Shown piece after piece: positions 1-6,296 of a DNA stretch of 8,984 nt. Source of the stretch: Xanthobacteraceae bacterium (GTDB lineage: Bacteria; Pseudomonadota; Alphaproteobacteria; Rhizobiales; Xanthobacteraceae). Under the pieces are notes generated by a model, which did no database searches, was not told the origin of the DNA, and saw only the letters and a program-made list of their open reading frames with translations. The translations under genes and the position numbers were made by a program. The DNA lies in the NCBI GenBank assembly GCA_030039655.1, contig JASHVC010000205.1, positions 1-8,984 of the forward strand, given 5' to 3'. Numbering within the stretch: position 1 is the stretch's first letter; every line of letters starts with the position of its first letter.

Positions 1-427
1 GGGACGGTCGCGCGGCGGGCTGACCAGCAAGATACATGCGGTGGTCGATACCAACGGCTTGCCGGTGCGGCTCGCGCTGACGGCTGGGGAGGCACATGAC
101 AATCGGCTTGCGGGCAAACTGCTGTCGCGCTTGAAGTCTGGATCAATGCTGCTGGCAGATCGCGGCTATGATGCCGACTGGATCAGAGCCCTTGCAGAAA
201 GGAAGGGTGCGCTGGCCAATATCCCGCCAAGGTGCAATCGCAGCGAACCGATCTGCTTTAGCCCATATCTCTATCGAGCCCGCAATTTGGTTGAACGATT
301 CTTTAACAAGATCAAGCACTGTCGCCGGGTCGCAACGCGCTATGACAAGCTGGCGGCGAGCTACCTGGCTTTCGTTCAGCTTGCGTCGATCAGGCTATGG
401 CTGCGCGTTAATGAGTCCACGTCCTAG
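1..427 (+). mobile_element. Partial IS5-family insertion sequence, right part
   Basis: The transposase fragment implies an insertion sequence whose left end is outside the window. The right terminal inverted repeat should lie shortly after the stop codon, within roughly the next 100 bases, but without the left end I cannot identify it, so the end given here is only the end of the coding part. Confidence 0.6.
2..427 (+). CDS. IS5-family transposase, C-terminal part (cut by window edge)
   Basis: This is the catalytic C-terminal part of a DDE transposase that cuts and joins the ends of an insertion sequence. The reading frame is open from base 2, so the true start lies outside the window; the GTG at 41 is only an internal valine codon. 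The peptide begins GRSRGGLTSKIHAVVDTNG, a hallmark stretch of the IS5 family (IS427-like group). The three acidic residues are visible: Asp in VVDTNG (codon 47-49), Asp in LADRGYD (codon 158-160) and Glu in NLVERFFNKIK (codon 293-295), followed by RRVATRYDK. The frame ends normally at TAG 425-427. In the IS427 group this region is often a second ORF joined to the first by a frameshift; that cannot be checked here. It lies on the opposite strand from the element genes and is probably a separate insertion or a border marker. Confidence 0.9.
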   Translation, partial: GRSRGGLTSKIHAVVDTNGLPVRLALTAGEAHDNRLAGKLLSRLKSGSMLLADRGYDADWIRALAERKGALANIPPRCNRSEPICFSPYLYRARNLVERFFNKIKHCRRVATRYDKLAASYLAFVQLASIRLWLRVNESTS

Positions 428-453
428 TCGAGGCGTGACGCCCTTAGGCCAGG

Positions 454-469
454 CTTCGCGCGCGCGAAG
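454..469. repeat. Perfect 16-base palindrome
   Basis: CTTCGCGCGCGCGAAG reads the same on both strands. It lies 27 bases after the transposase stop codon. It could be a hairpin near the IS end, a protein binding site, or chance in a GC-rich stretch. Confidence 0.5.
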
Positions 470-685
470 AAATGCACAGAGCAAGGTTAACGTGGCTCCA
501 AAAAGCCAAGAAAATCAGTAAAGCCGGAATTCGAGGCGCCAGGCACAACGCCGATCGTCCCTGCTGCTTCGCGGACACCATCACTTCCTGGCCAGCTCGA
601 CGAAGGTCGACTTTTGACCGTGTGACGATCTCTCACACAAAAGTCCCACACACCGATTGATGCAATTACTGTTTTAGCTCTACTT

Positions 686-783
686 GTGGGAACGTGGGAC
701 GATAGAAGAAAAAATAGTTGAAGTGCAGCGACTTCAGCAAATCGTCGCCGCACTTCGAGGTGAGAAACGTCCCACAGTCCCAC
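686..783. repeat. Nested inverted repeat with GTGGGAC units downstream of the primase-helicase
   Basis: The outer arms are GTGGGAACGTGGGACG (686-701) and CGTCCCACAGTCCCAC (768-783); 14 of 16 bases pair, the only mismatch being a central two-base step. Each arm holds two copies of the GTGGGA unit. Inside the 66-base interval lies a second hairpin, with TTGAAGTGCAGCGAC (718-732) pairing with GTCGCCGCACTTCGA (744-758) across an 11-base loop; it has one mismatch and one G-T pair. A further AGTCCCAC unit lies outside at 642-649. The right arm ends 21 bases past the stop of the minus-strand primase-helicase gene. There is no uridine tract directly after the outer stem in the minus direction, so it is not a standard intrinsic terminator. 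A replication origin or structured RNA is inferred. Confidence 0.75.
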
Positions 784-804
784 GGTCCTGGCCGCCGCAG
801 CCCC

Positions 805-3315
805 TCAAAAGTCGAACTGGTCGGACGACGAGGCGGCGTGCAGCGTATCGTGATAGGCCGCGTAAAGCTCGCTCAGCCGATCGGGCGTCCACTCCGCATA
901 CTCGGCCGCCTTTTCGGCAGTCATCGCCCACAGGTAACGTGTCTCCCCCTGATGGTACACTCTCGCGGAATCGCCCTTGCGTGCGCCCGGTATCGGCCGG
1001 CATCCCGCGGCGCGCACTGCCGCCTTGAAGGCGTTGTGGGTGCGATCCTTTGGGTCGATGGCCTGATTGCGGAAACACTCGAACGCCGTCGCCAAGTCGA
1101 ACACTTCAGCGTGGAACGGTTTGTCTCGGCCGCGATGGGCTTGATGGACCAAGCTCTGCAGCGATGATCGTGAAGCCTGCACCAGGGCATCGAAGGCGTC
1201 ACTGGTCGGCGCGACGCCGAATACGTTGAGCTTGGGGAACTTCGTCCTGGCATAGTCTTCGCGCTCCTCGCGGTCGGCGACGCGCAGCAGCCAGCCAAGT
1301 GCCCGTCTGGTATCATCGGTCGTCGGCACTTTCGGGTCCGGATGCTGGAACGCGTGCAACGCGTCGTAGTAATCCCGCATCTTCTGCGTTTCAGTGTATG
1401 GTTTCTCGCCGTGAGGTTTTGGTTCTGCAAACCTCGGCAAATCGGCACAGCGTGTGACCATGTAGCGCCGGGCTTCGGCGGTGACGGGCAGCGGCTTCTC
1501 GTAGTTCGAGATGGCGAAGAAATTCGCGAAGTTCTCGACCTGGAAAACGTCCATGCCCTTGAGTTCGACCTCGCAGGTCGTCTGCGTGATCAGGTCCTGT
1601 AAGACCTCAGCCACGTTTTCGTTGCCGTGTAGCTCGTGGATTCCTATGAGCGTCTTGCGCGCCAGCCACGAGTTGAACTTGTTGCCGAGCGATTTGTTGC
1701 GCGGTGCGGCCGCGTTCCAGCGTCCGACCAGACGTACCAGCAAATCGAGTAGCCATGATTTGCCGGTGCCCTGCGGCCCGATCAACAGTGGCGCGAATTG
1801 CATCTTATGCTCGGGGTATTTCACAAGATGCGCCATCCAATCGATTAATCGAGCACGCTCCACCGCGTCGGGTATCAGATAACGCAGATGGTTCAGAAGC
1901 AAGTCCGGCATTTTGTCGGTGAGAGGTTCGAGACCGCAAGGCCGGTACAGATTGAAGTGCCGAAGTCCATCGGCCTCGAACTCGTTACCTCCGTTCGGCC
2001 GATAGCCGACGCGATCAAACCTCTGGATATGCGCAAACGAGTTCGCGAACTGCGCTGGATCGACCTTAGAGAAGCACTGACCGTACGCCTTCCGAAATTC
2101 CTTGTCCGGCATCACGTCGTGGTGCTTGAGGTGAACAAAGCCAGCCGGTCGCACCAGCACTGCCGTCTCGGTCACCCACGGATTACGCCTAGCGTATTCC
2201 GGCGAATCCTCCGGCCACACTTCACGCTTGACGGCAGTTTCGTTCAGCCAGTCGATAACACGGGACGCCTGTGCCTCGGCTGTGCGGCCGTTGCCCTCGA
2301 TCGTCTTGTAGATGTTCGTCGATACCGCCAGCGTGTTGTCGGTCAATACGCCTACGATCTGTCCGTCAGTCCAGCCGAGCTTGCGTAGCCGAGCGGCACA
2401 GCTAGTCGCGTAGCCGCTCCAGTCACCGGCCCCCATCTTGGTGTGTTCGACACCCTTCGGGTCGAGATACTTCGGACCCTTTTCGATCAGCCGACGGAAT
2501 TCCTTCGGCAGCGTCATCAGGTCGAACTCTTCTGCCTCGATGGTGCCTACCGATTTTAGCTCCACCTTCGGCATGGCTTGGAGCTTCGGCAGAGCGTCGA
2601 GCTTGTAGCGTGCAGTCGGTACGAGATTCAGCGCGATGTCGCTTTGGCACTTCACACGACCATCTGCCTGCTTTTTCTTGTTGGGAAAGTTGATCGTGTG
2701 CGGCAGCCGGTACCAGTGCGTCACGTCCGCGCATTGCTGGTCTCCGCCGAAAGCGGCGGCGAGTGCGTGATTGCACGCCTCGACAGCAGCGATGTCCGTG
2801 GTCGGCGTATCGAAATACCAGCGAGCTTGGTATCCATTGCCGGTGTTGACCACTTCCGACGGCATTGGCTGATAGGCCAGAATATTATCGAGCAGTGTTT
2901 TCTTCTTTGCTTTGAATCCCTCGGGGTCCTTCGCTACATCGTGGTAGTGCTTCACGTCCACGTCGAGATGCGCGCAGATAAGTTGCGCGCAGTCGGCTTT
3001 GGTCGGCATGTTTTTGCCGTGCCAGTCCTTCGATGATCCGAGACTGCAATCCTTGAAGTAGCAGTTTTTGCCTTGCGCTTGCTGCTCGACGATCCAAGCC
3101 GACGCCTGCTTCTTGCCGACTGTCGTCCGGGAAAATGCCTGCGCGATCCATGCACCATCAGGAATGCACGCACCGAGCGTGACATACGCGGTCGACAAGT
3201 GAAACACATAGTCGGCGGCCGCCTTGGCGTCGGTCCTCGGTTCAGTCATTGCCTCTGGTGAAGCATGCCGCTCTTGCTGAGCGCCCTCGCCACCATTGTT
3301 GTCCTGTTTACTCAC
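805..3315 (-). CDS. Primase-helicase (RepB-like archaeo-eukaryotic primase plus SF3-type helicase)
   Basis: This 836-residue protein probably primes and unwinds DNA at the element's origin. The N-terminal part resembles AEP-type primases: HLDVDVK gives the paired metal-binding Asp118 and Asp120, GNGYQARWYF (159-168) matches the second motif with Gln in the usual His place, and HWYRLPHTINFPNKKK (200-215) matches the third. After a linker, a P-loop NTPase of the DUF5906/phage SF3 type follows: Walker A GPQGTGKS (513-520), Walker B-like LIGIHELHG (556-564), sensor FFAISNYEKP (599-608) and arginines ARRYMVTR (615-622). The C-terminal part is unassigned. The start is GTG at 3315, chosen for GGAGAA five bases upstream and a GTGA overlap with the preceding gene; an ATG at 3249 has poorly spaced SD bases. 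It is the last gene of its coupled trio, and a large inverted repeat follows its stop. Confidence 0.9.
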   Translation of the reverse strand: MSKQDNNGGEGAQQERHASPEAMTEPRTDAKAAADYVFHLSTAYVTLGACIPDGAWIAQAFSRTTVGKKQASAWIVEQQAQGKNCYFKDCSLGSSKDWHGKNMPTKADCAQLICAHLDVDVKHYHDVAKDPEGFKAKKKTLLDNILAYQPMPSEVVNTGNGYQARWYFDTPTTDIAAVEACNHALAAAFGGDQQCADVTHWYRLPHTINFPNKKKQADGRVKCQSDIALNLVPTARYKLDALPKLQAMPKVELKSVGTIEAEEFDLMTLPKEFRRLIEKGPKYLDPKGVEHTKMGAGDWSGYATSCAARLRKLGWTDGQIVGVLTDNTLAVSTNIYKTIEGNGRTAEAQASRVIDWLNETAVKREVWPEDSPEYARRNPWVTETAVLVRPAGFVHLKHHDVMPDKEFRKAYGQCFSKVDPAQFANSFAHIQRFDRVGYRPNGGNEFEADGLRHFNLYRPCGLEPLTDKMPDLLLNHLRYLIPDAVERARLIDWMAHLVKYPEHKMQFAPLLIGPQGTGKSWLLDLLVRLVGRWNAAAPRNKSLGNKFNSWLARKTLIGIHELHGNENVAEVLQDLITQTTCEVELKGMDVFQVENFANFFAISNYEKPLPVTAEARRYMVTRCADLPRFAEPKPHGEKPYTETQKMRDYYDALHAFQHPDPKVPTTDDTRRALGWLLRVADREEREDYARTKFPKLNVFGVAPTSDAFDALVQASRSSLQSLVHQAHRGRDKPFHAEVFDLATAFECFRNQAIDPKDRTHNAFKAAVRAAGCRPIPGARKGDSARVYHQGETRYLWAMTAEKAAEYAEWTPDRLSELYAAYHDTLHAASSSDQFDF

Positions 3316-3620
3316 AGAACTTCTCCGTTCGGTTCGGCGCTTCGAACGCCGGCACCGGGAAGAGCCCGGCCTTGGGCAGCCCTTTTTATTGAGGGCCAGG
3401 TGGGGCAGTCAGACGCATTGTTCGCTCTGATGCGCCACGCTTCCGCACGCTGCTGCGCAAGCCTCGCCTTCGACTGGTGATGCCTTGCGGCCTCAGCGCG
3501 GCCGTCGTCAGCCCACCACTGGGCGTTGATCAAGTGCTCGGCCGCTTCGCGCTCGAAACGCTTGGCAGTCGCCACGCACACGGCGCGTGAGTACGGATGA
3601 GATTTTAGATTCTCGATCAT
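3312..3620 (-). CDS. Small hypothetical protein (102 aa) of the primase operon
   Basis: I do not recognise this protein. It is hydrophilic and rich in Ala, Arg, Glu and His, and residues about 18-68 (AKRFEREAAEHLINAQWW through QRAEAWRIRANN) look strongly helical, possibly a helical hairpin or short coiled coil. No signal peptide or membrane segment is seen. The ATG at 3620 has GGAGG seven bases upstream. It overlaps the AlpA-like gene by ATGA at its start and the primase-helicase gene by GTGA at its end, so the three are very likely made together. The position suggests an accessory role in replication or its control, which is inference from context only. Confidence 0.75.
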   Translation of the reverse strand: MIENLKSHPYSRAVCVATAKRFEREAAEHLINAQWWADDGRAEAARHHQSKARLAQQRAEAWRIRANNASDCPTWPSIKRAAQGRALPGAGVRSAEPNGEVL

Positions 3621-3814
3621 GACAGCGCCTCCGCGGCTTGCTGTTGGTCGAGAAAGCGCTCCAGCTCAGCGCCGCGGACAATCGTTCGCGTGCCGAGCTT
3701 GACGGTTTTGATACGACCGTCGCGGATTAACTTGTAGAGATGTGCTCGTGAGATTCGCAGATATTGAGCGGCTTCATTGACGGAGAAGCACGCTGAGACA
3801 GGGGCGGTGCCCAT
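3617..3814 (-). CDS. AlpA/excisionase-like HTH protein (65 aa)
   Basis: This is a small DNA-binding protein of the MerR-like HTH_17 class, which includes AlpA regulators and excisionases. The sequence FSVNEAAQYLRISRAHLYKL (10-29) forms the helix-turn-helix, and IRDGRIKTVKLGTRTIVRGAELERFLD (30-56) is the typical wing and closing helix. The frame stays open upstream to a codon at 3871, but the ATG at 3814 was chosen because GAGGA lies five bases upstream and because family members begin just before the HTH. Its stop overlaps the next gene by ATGA. It heads the primase-helicase trio and may control its promoter through the palindromes in the gap upstream. Whether it acts as regulator or excision factor is not decided by the sequence. 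Confidence 0.88.
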   Translation of the reverse strand: MGTAPVSACFSVNEAAQYLRISRAHLYKLIRDGRIKTVKLGTRTIVRGAELERFLDQQQAAEALS

Positions 3815-4110
3815 GATGGTCCTCGTATAATTCCGGTCGATCATGACCGGCCCATCCCTGGTCTGGACCACCTTGCCCGAGGTCGGGCAGGTTGGCGGAG
3901 AGCACAGCTCCCACTCTATGGATGGTGATGTTCATGAAGCTCAGATAGGCGGCTACCAGCGGAAGACAAGCACAGCCATCTGGAGTCACTACGGGATTCT
4001 GAAGATGGTAAACACCTAAAATTTGAATCAAACAATCGACGATTTCACCTTGGCGCCAACTGCACGGACTGTCCTTGAAACGGCTGCGTTTCAACGGCTC
4101 CAACGTTGGG
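3815..4110. promoter_or_regulatory. Palindrome-rich intergenic region ahead of the AlpA-primase operon
   Basis: This 296-base gap has no credible gene. Four palindromes cluster at its right side: TTTGAATCAAA (4022-4032), TTGGCGCCAA (4050-4059), TTGAAACG/CGTTTCAA with a 4-base loop (4075-4094) and CCAACGTTGG (4100-4109), the last touching the stop codon of the 88-residue gene. An AT-richer patch lies near 4010-4035. Such a cluster would suit operators and a promoter for the minus-strand operon starting at 3814. I see no good -35/-10 pair, so the promoter itself is inferred. The 4075-4094 hairpin has no T tract and is not a clear terminator. Confidence 0.45.
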
Positions 4111-4377
4111 TCAGCGAAGGTCGCGAAATCTTCCTTCCGGCTCGTCGGTGCCCCCAGACCGGCGTGGCCGTGAGCGCCGCGGTCCCCCATCCGCCACCGC
4201 GGCCTCTATCGAGATAAATTCAGTCCCATCGATGATCCGCGTCCAGCCGCTCAGCCATAGCTTGGAGCCGGCCGGCAGATCGCGCTCTATCGTGATGCCA
4301 CCGCGTAGATTTGGCCAGCCGTCGTCACGAGGCCGCCACCGGCCGGACAGAGAGCCACGTGCCGCGCGTTTGTTCAC
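4111..4377 (-). CDS. Small hypothetical protein (88 aa) downstream of vapE
   Basis: The function is unknown to me, but the core WPNLRGGITIERDLPAGSKL (21-40) followed by WLSGWTRIIDGTEFISIEAA (41-60) resembles small phage and plasmid proteins with a conserved G-x-(6-12)-K-x-W-L-S-x-W pattern, probably a small beta-rich fold. The tail after residue 64 is Arg- and Pro-rich and likely disordered. The frame is open far upstream (to about 4776) through the inverted repeat and the vapE end. I chose GTG at 4377 because GGAG lies seven bases upstream and because similar proteins begin MNKR. An ATG at 4422 has its purine run too close. The ribosome site lies only three bases beyond the CACGGAGCA inverted repeat, so folding of that repeat may affect translation. 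Confidence 0.7.
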   Translation of the reverse strand: MNKRAARGSLSGRWRPRDDGWPNLRGGITIERDLPAGSKLWLSGWTRIIDGTEFISIEAAVADGGPRRSRPRRSGGTDEPEGRFRDLR

Positions 4378-4391
4378 CGCGCTGCTCCGCC

Positions 4392-4494
4392 ACCACGGAG
4401 CACACGGACCACCACGGAGCATTTCCCTATAGAGGGCTGGGAAAACGTCCAGTCCCTCGTAAGCAAGTGCTCCGTGTGCTCCGTGCTCCGTGGT
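4392..4494. repeat. Inverted repeat of CACGGAGCA units between vapE and the 88-aa gene
   Basis: The left arm has two exact ACCACGGAGCA copies (4392-4402 and 4411-4421) separated by a degenerate CACACGGACC. The right arm has three inverted copies of TGCTCCGTG (4468-4476, 4477-4485 and 4484-4492); the outer one extends to TGCTCCGTGGT (4484-4494), a perfect 11-base complement of the left copies. The 46-base interval contains an inner hairpin, GAGGGCTGG (4432-4440) with CCAGTCCCTC (4449-4458), having nine pairs, one bulged base and an 8-base loop. The element begins four bases after the vapE stop codon and ends three bases before the ribosome site of the next gene. It could be an iteron-like origin for the VapE helicase or an RNA switch; neither is proven. 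Confidence 0.8.
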
Positions 4495-4498
4495 CGGG

Positions 4499-5713
4499 TC
4501 ATCGCGTCCACGGTATCCGCCCCTTCCAGTCTTTCTTCCCGCGGTTCCAGCCAATCCGCTCCAAAATGCTCGTGATGCGGCGCTGATCAGCAGTGCCAAG
4601 GCGGGATGTGCTGTCGAAACCAAGGGCTTCTTTGGCGAGCTGTCCGACCGTGACCTCGCTGTGCGCGTCCAAGTAAGCCTTGATGGTCTCTTCCCAAGCG
4701 TCGGCTTCGTAGCGGGCCTCCTGCTGCGGTTGGATGTACTGGTGCTCAAAATCCTTGTCCGGCCACCAGGACACACCCTTGCGGTAGAGCCTCACTGCTT
4801 CGGCAAAAAGTTGCTCGCGGTCCTGCTCCAGCGCCTCCACGTCGATGGCGCTCGCCTTGACAGGCCAGAACCGACGGCCACCGGTCTCGTCTCTTAGGTA
4901 GGCGTCCTTGTTAGTCGTCCCAATGAAAACGCACTGCCGCGGTTCGATTACCTCGTTCCGGCCATAGCTCGGCCGATATCGCTCCGTCGTGCGGGTGATG
5001 AACGCCTTGAGCTGGGCAGTCTCGGCGCGGTTCATCGCGTGCATCTCGGAAACTTCAATCAGCCACTTGCCGCGCAGGTGCTGTGAAACGTCCTTGCCGG
5101 CGCCGACGTCGGGTAGATTGTCGCTGAACCATTCGCCACCGAGTACCTTACAGGCTGTCGATTTTAGGATGCCCTGCGGGCCTTCAATCACCGGAAGATG
5201 ATCAGCCTTGCACCCAGGATCAAAGATGCGAGCCACCATGCTAACGAGGAACATCGTGCCGATCGCTCTGGTGTATTCGCTGTCGTCAGACCCGAAATAG
5301 AGCGGAAAAAGGCTTTCAACCCGATGAGCACTGTCCCAGTGCAACACGTCTAGCCAATCGCGGATTCGATGAAACCGGCGTTCATGCGCGAACAGTTCGA
5401 CGGCCTGATGCGTCGTGTCTTTGCTCAGTCGCCTAAGTCCGGCATGCTGCAATCGCTCTTGAACGATACCCACATCAACGTCACTAAGGGGCCTCGGCGT
5501 GAAATCCAACTGGCTCCCCTGCAGCGATTCCATCAGCATCGGCGCGCACAGCATCTCGTCGTAGCCGAAATGCGCGGGTAACTCCGCACGCAAGCCAATT
5601 CGCGCATTCGCCAGGATGGGCAGCGGCTTTCCCGTGTCGCCACAAAGGCAGTTGTCCAACCATTTCTTGGTGTTCGCTCGCTTTTTGCTGAAAGCGACTA
5701 CACCATCGCTCAT
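4499..5713 (-). CDS. VapE-family P-loop ATPase/helicase
   Basis: This 404-residue protein belongs to the virulence-associated protein E family, despite the name a replicative SF3-like helicase of phages, satellites and islands. Visible motifs are Walker A EGPQGILKST (177-186), in which Leu replaces the usual third Gly as in a known branch of the family; Walker B KWLIEVSEMHA (216-226); the stretch KAFITRTTERYRPSYGR (236-252); sensor FIGTTNKDAYLRDETGG (263-279); and the arginine finger GRRFWPV (279-285). There is no primase domain; residues 1-110 are a poorly conserved N-terminal region. The frame opens at 5746, but ATG 5713 is preferred: GGAG lies six bases upstream and it overlaps the preceding gene by ATGA. 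It presumably unwinds the excised element's origin, perhaps the repeat just downstream. Confidence 0.93.
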   Translation of the reverse strand: MSDGVVAFSKKRANTKKWLDNCLCGDTGKPLPILANARIGLRAELPAHFGYDEMLCAPMLMESLQGSQLDFTPRPLSDVDVGIVQERLQHAGLRRLSKDTTHQAVELFAHERRFHRIRDWLDVLHWDSAHRVESLFPLYFGSDDSEYTRAIGTMFLVSMVARIFDPGCKADHLPVIEGPQGILKSTACKVLGGEWFSDNLPDVGAGKDVSQHLRGKWLIEVSEMHAMNRAETAQLKAFITRTTERYRPSYGRNEVIEPRQCVFIGTTNKDAYLRDETGGRRFWPVKASAIDVEALEQDREQLFAEAVRLYRKGVSWWPDKDFEHQYIQPQQEARYEADAWEETIKAYLDAHSEVTVGQLAKEALGFDSTSRLGTADQRRITSILERIGWNRGKKDWKGRIPWTR

Positions 5714-5904
5714 GGCACGCTCCAGAAGCATTGTGCCATGATGCACTGCACGGCATCTTGTCCGACGGTATTAACCAGGCCGCTTTCGGCCGCTGATCGC
5801 TGTAGTCCGTCCACCGCTTCGACCTTGGTCATCTCGCCCGCCGTGACCAAAAAAGCGCGCGCCCAGCATCGTTCAATGAACACTGTAAGCGGATCGACTT
5901 GCAT
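5710..5904 (-). CDS. Small hypothetical protein (64 aa) coupled to vapE
   Basis: I cannot name this protein. It is mostly helical by appearance, with FIERCWARAFLVTAGEMTKV (9-28) followed by EAVDGLQRSAAESGLVNTVG (29-48) and QDAVQCIMAQCF (49-60). The pattern of an acidic helix ending in GQDAVQ-I-A resembles small unnamed proteins I associate with vapE in alphaproteobacterial islands. Its start is uncertain: GTG at 5907 (GTGA overlap) and ATG at 5904 (TGATG junction) are adjacent. I chose ATG because GGTGA then sits seven bases upstream. Its stop overlaps the vapE ATG. The tight coupling suggests a partner or loader of the helicase, which is inference from position alone. Confidence 0.75.
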   Translation of the reverse strand: MQVDPLTVFIERCWARAFLVTAGEMTKVEAVDGLQRSAAESGLVNTVGQDAVQCIMAQCFWSVP

Positions 5905-6221
5905 CACGCAGTCACCGGCGGCGTCGTTGCGAGGAGATCAAGCGCGATGCCCAGTGGCGAGCTGGCGACGCCGCGGGCGTCCCTTAGCAATGCGTGGCGA
6001 AGGACATCGACGGGCGTGCCGTACTGTAAGGCAATCGAAGCGACGACAGCGCTGTCGCGTGCAGCCGCATCTGTGTCGGAGCCAACTTTGTGACTTGCCA
6101 GGAAAATCTCCGCGGGCCGTCCGTCCGCGAAGTATGAGACGGTTGCGACGTAGCTCATCCCACCGCAATCGAAGGCGAATGATTCAGATGCGCGGCGATT
6201 TGGAAGTTGCTCGCGCGTCAT
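5904..6221 (-). CDS. Stand-alone TSCPD-like domain protein (105 aa)
   Basis: The sequence resembles the TSCPD domain found near the C-terminus of B12-dependent (class II) ribonucleotide reductases. GMSYVATVSYFADGRPAEIF (21-40), KVGSDTDAAARDSAVVASIA (45-64) and LQYGTPVDVLRHALL (65-79) match the core of that domain. However, the cysteine motif that gives the domain its name is absent; only Cys19 is present. It is therefore a small single-domain relative, not a reductase. Such proteins are common in alphaproteobacterial mobile regions and their role is not known to me; an effect on nucleotide supply or on host reductase is speculative. The ATG at 6221 has only a weak purine run (GGAC) upstream. 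Its stop overlaps the next gene by one to four bases, placing it in the vapE operon. Confidence 0.82.
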   Translation of the reverse strand: MTREQLPNRRASESFAFDCGGMSYVATVSYFADGRPAEIFLASHKVGSDTDAAARDSAVVASIALQYGTPVDVLRHALLRDARGVASSPLGIALDLLATTPPVTA

Positions 6222-6296
6222 CGCCGCGTCCGTTCGGCCATGCGCCGAATGCGGCTCGGGCCGCGGCGTGACGCTTGCGTTTTTCTGTTGTGCGCC

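Larger units (their letters stand above)
428..804. other. Gene-free region between the IS and the primase-helicase gene
   Basis: No convincing gene is present in these 377 bases; the short frames have no family resemblance or good ribosome sites. The region holds a perfect 16-base palindrome (454-469), a small inverted repeat GTGTGA/TCACAC (620-625 and 633-638, 7-base loop), a lone AGTCCCAC unit (642-649) and the large nested GTGGGAC inverted repeat (686-783). The IS right end must also lie near its left side. The part after 600 is downstream of the minus-strand primase-helicase gene and could act as its transcript end or as a replication origin. Confidence 0.6.

Noticed and set aside
671..680. 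GTTTTAGCTC, recalling the start of type II CRISPR repeats or tracrRNA anti-repeats
   Set aside because: It occurs once, has no spacer-repeat periodicity and no cas gene is present in the window.
487..783. 98-residue minus-strand frame across the GTGGGAC repeat region
   Set aside because: Its sequence is largely set by the inverted repeats and shows no domain; the ATG lies inside the repeat arm with no ribosome site.
1888..2388. 166-residue + strand frame inside the primase-helicase gene
   Set aside because: It is antisense to conserved primase-helicase coding sequence and resembles no family.
3815..3871. Longer start (3871) for the AlpA-like protein
   Set aside because: The extra residues look unstructured and lack a ribosome site, whereas ATG 3814 has GAGGA at the right distance.
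4023..4217. + strand frame with TTG start across the palindrome cluster
   Set aside because: It overlaps the end of the better supported 88-residue gene, has no ribosome site and its second half is Pro/Arg-rich shadow sequence.
4378..4776. Open frame running from inside vapE through the inverted repeat into the 88-residue gene, suggesting a longer protein or a frameshift fusion with VapE
   Set aside because: The part overlapping vapE is low-complexity Arg/Ser/Pro sequence typical of a shadow frame, while a GTG start with a good ribosome site lies at 4377 just before the conserved core.
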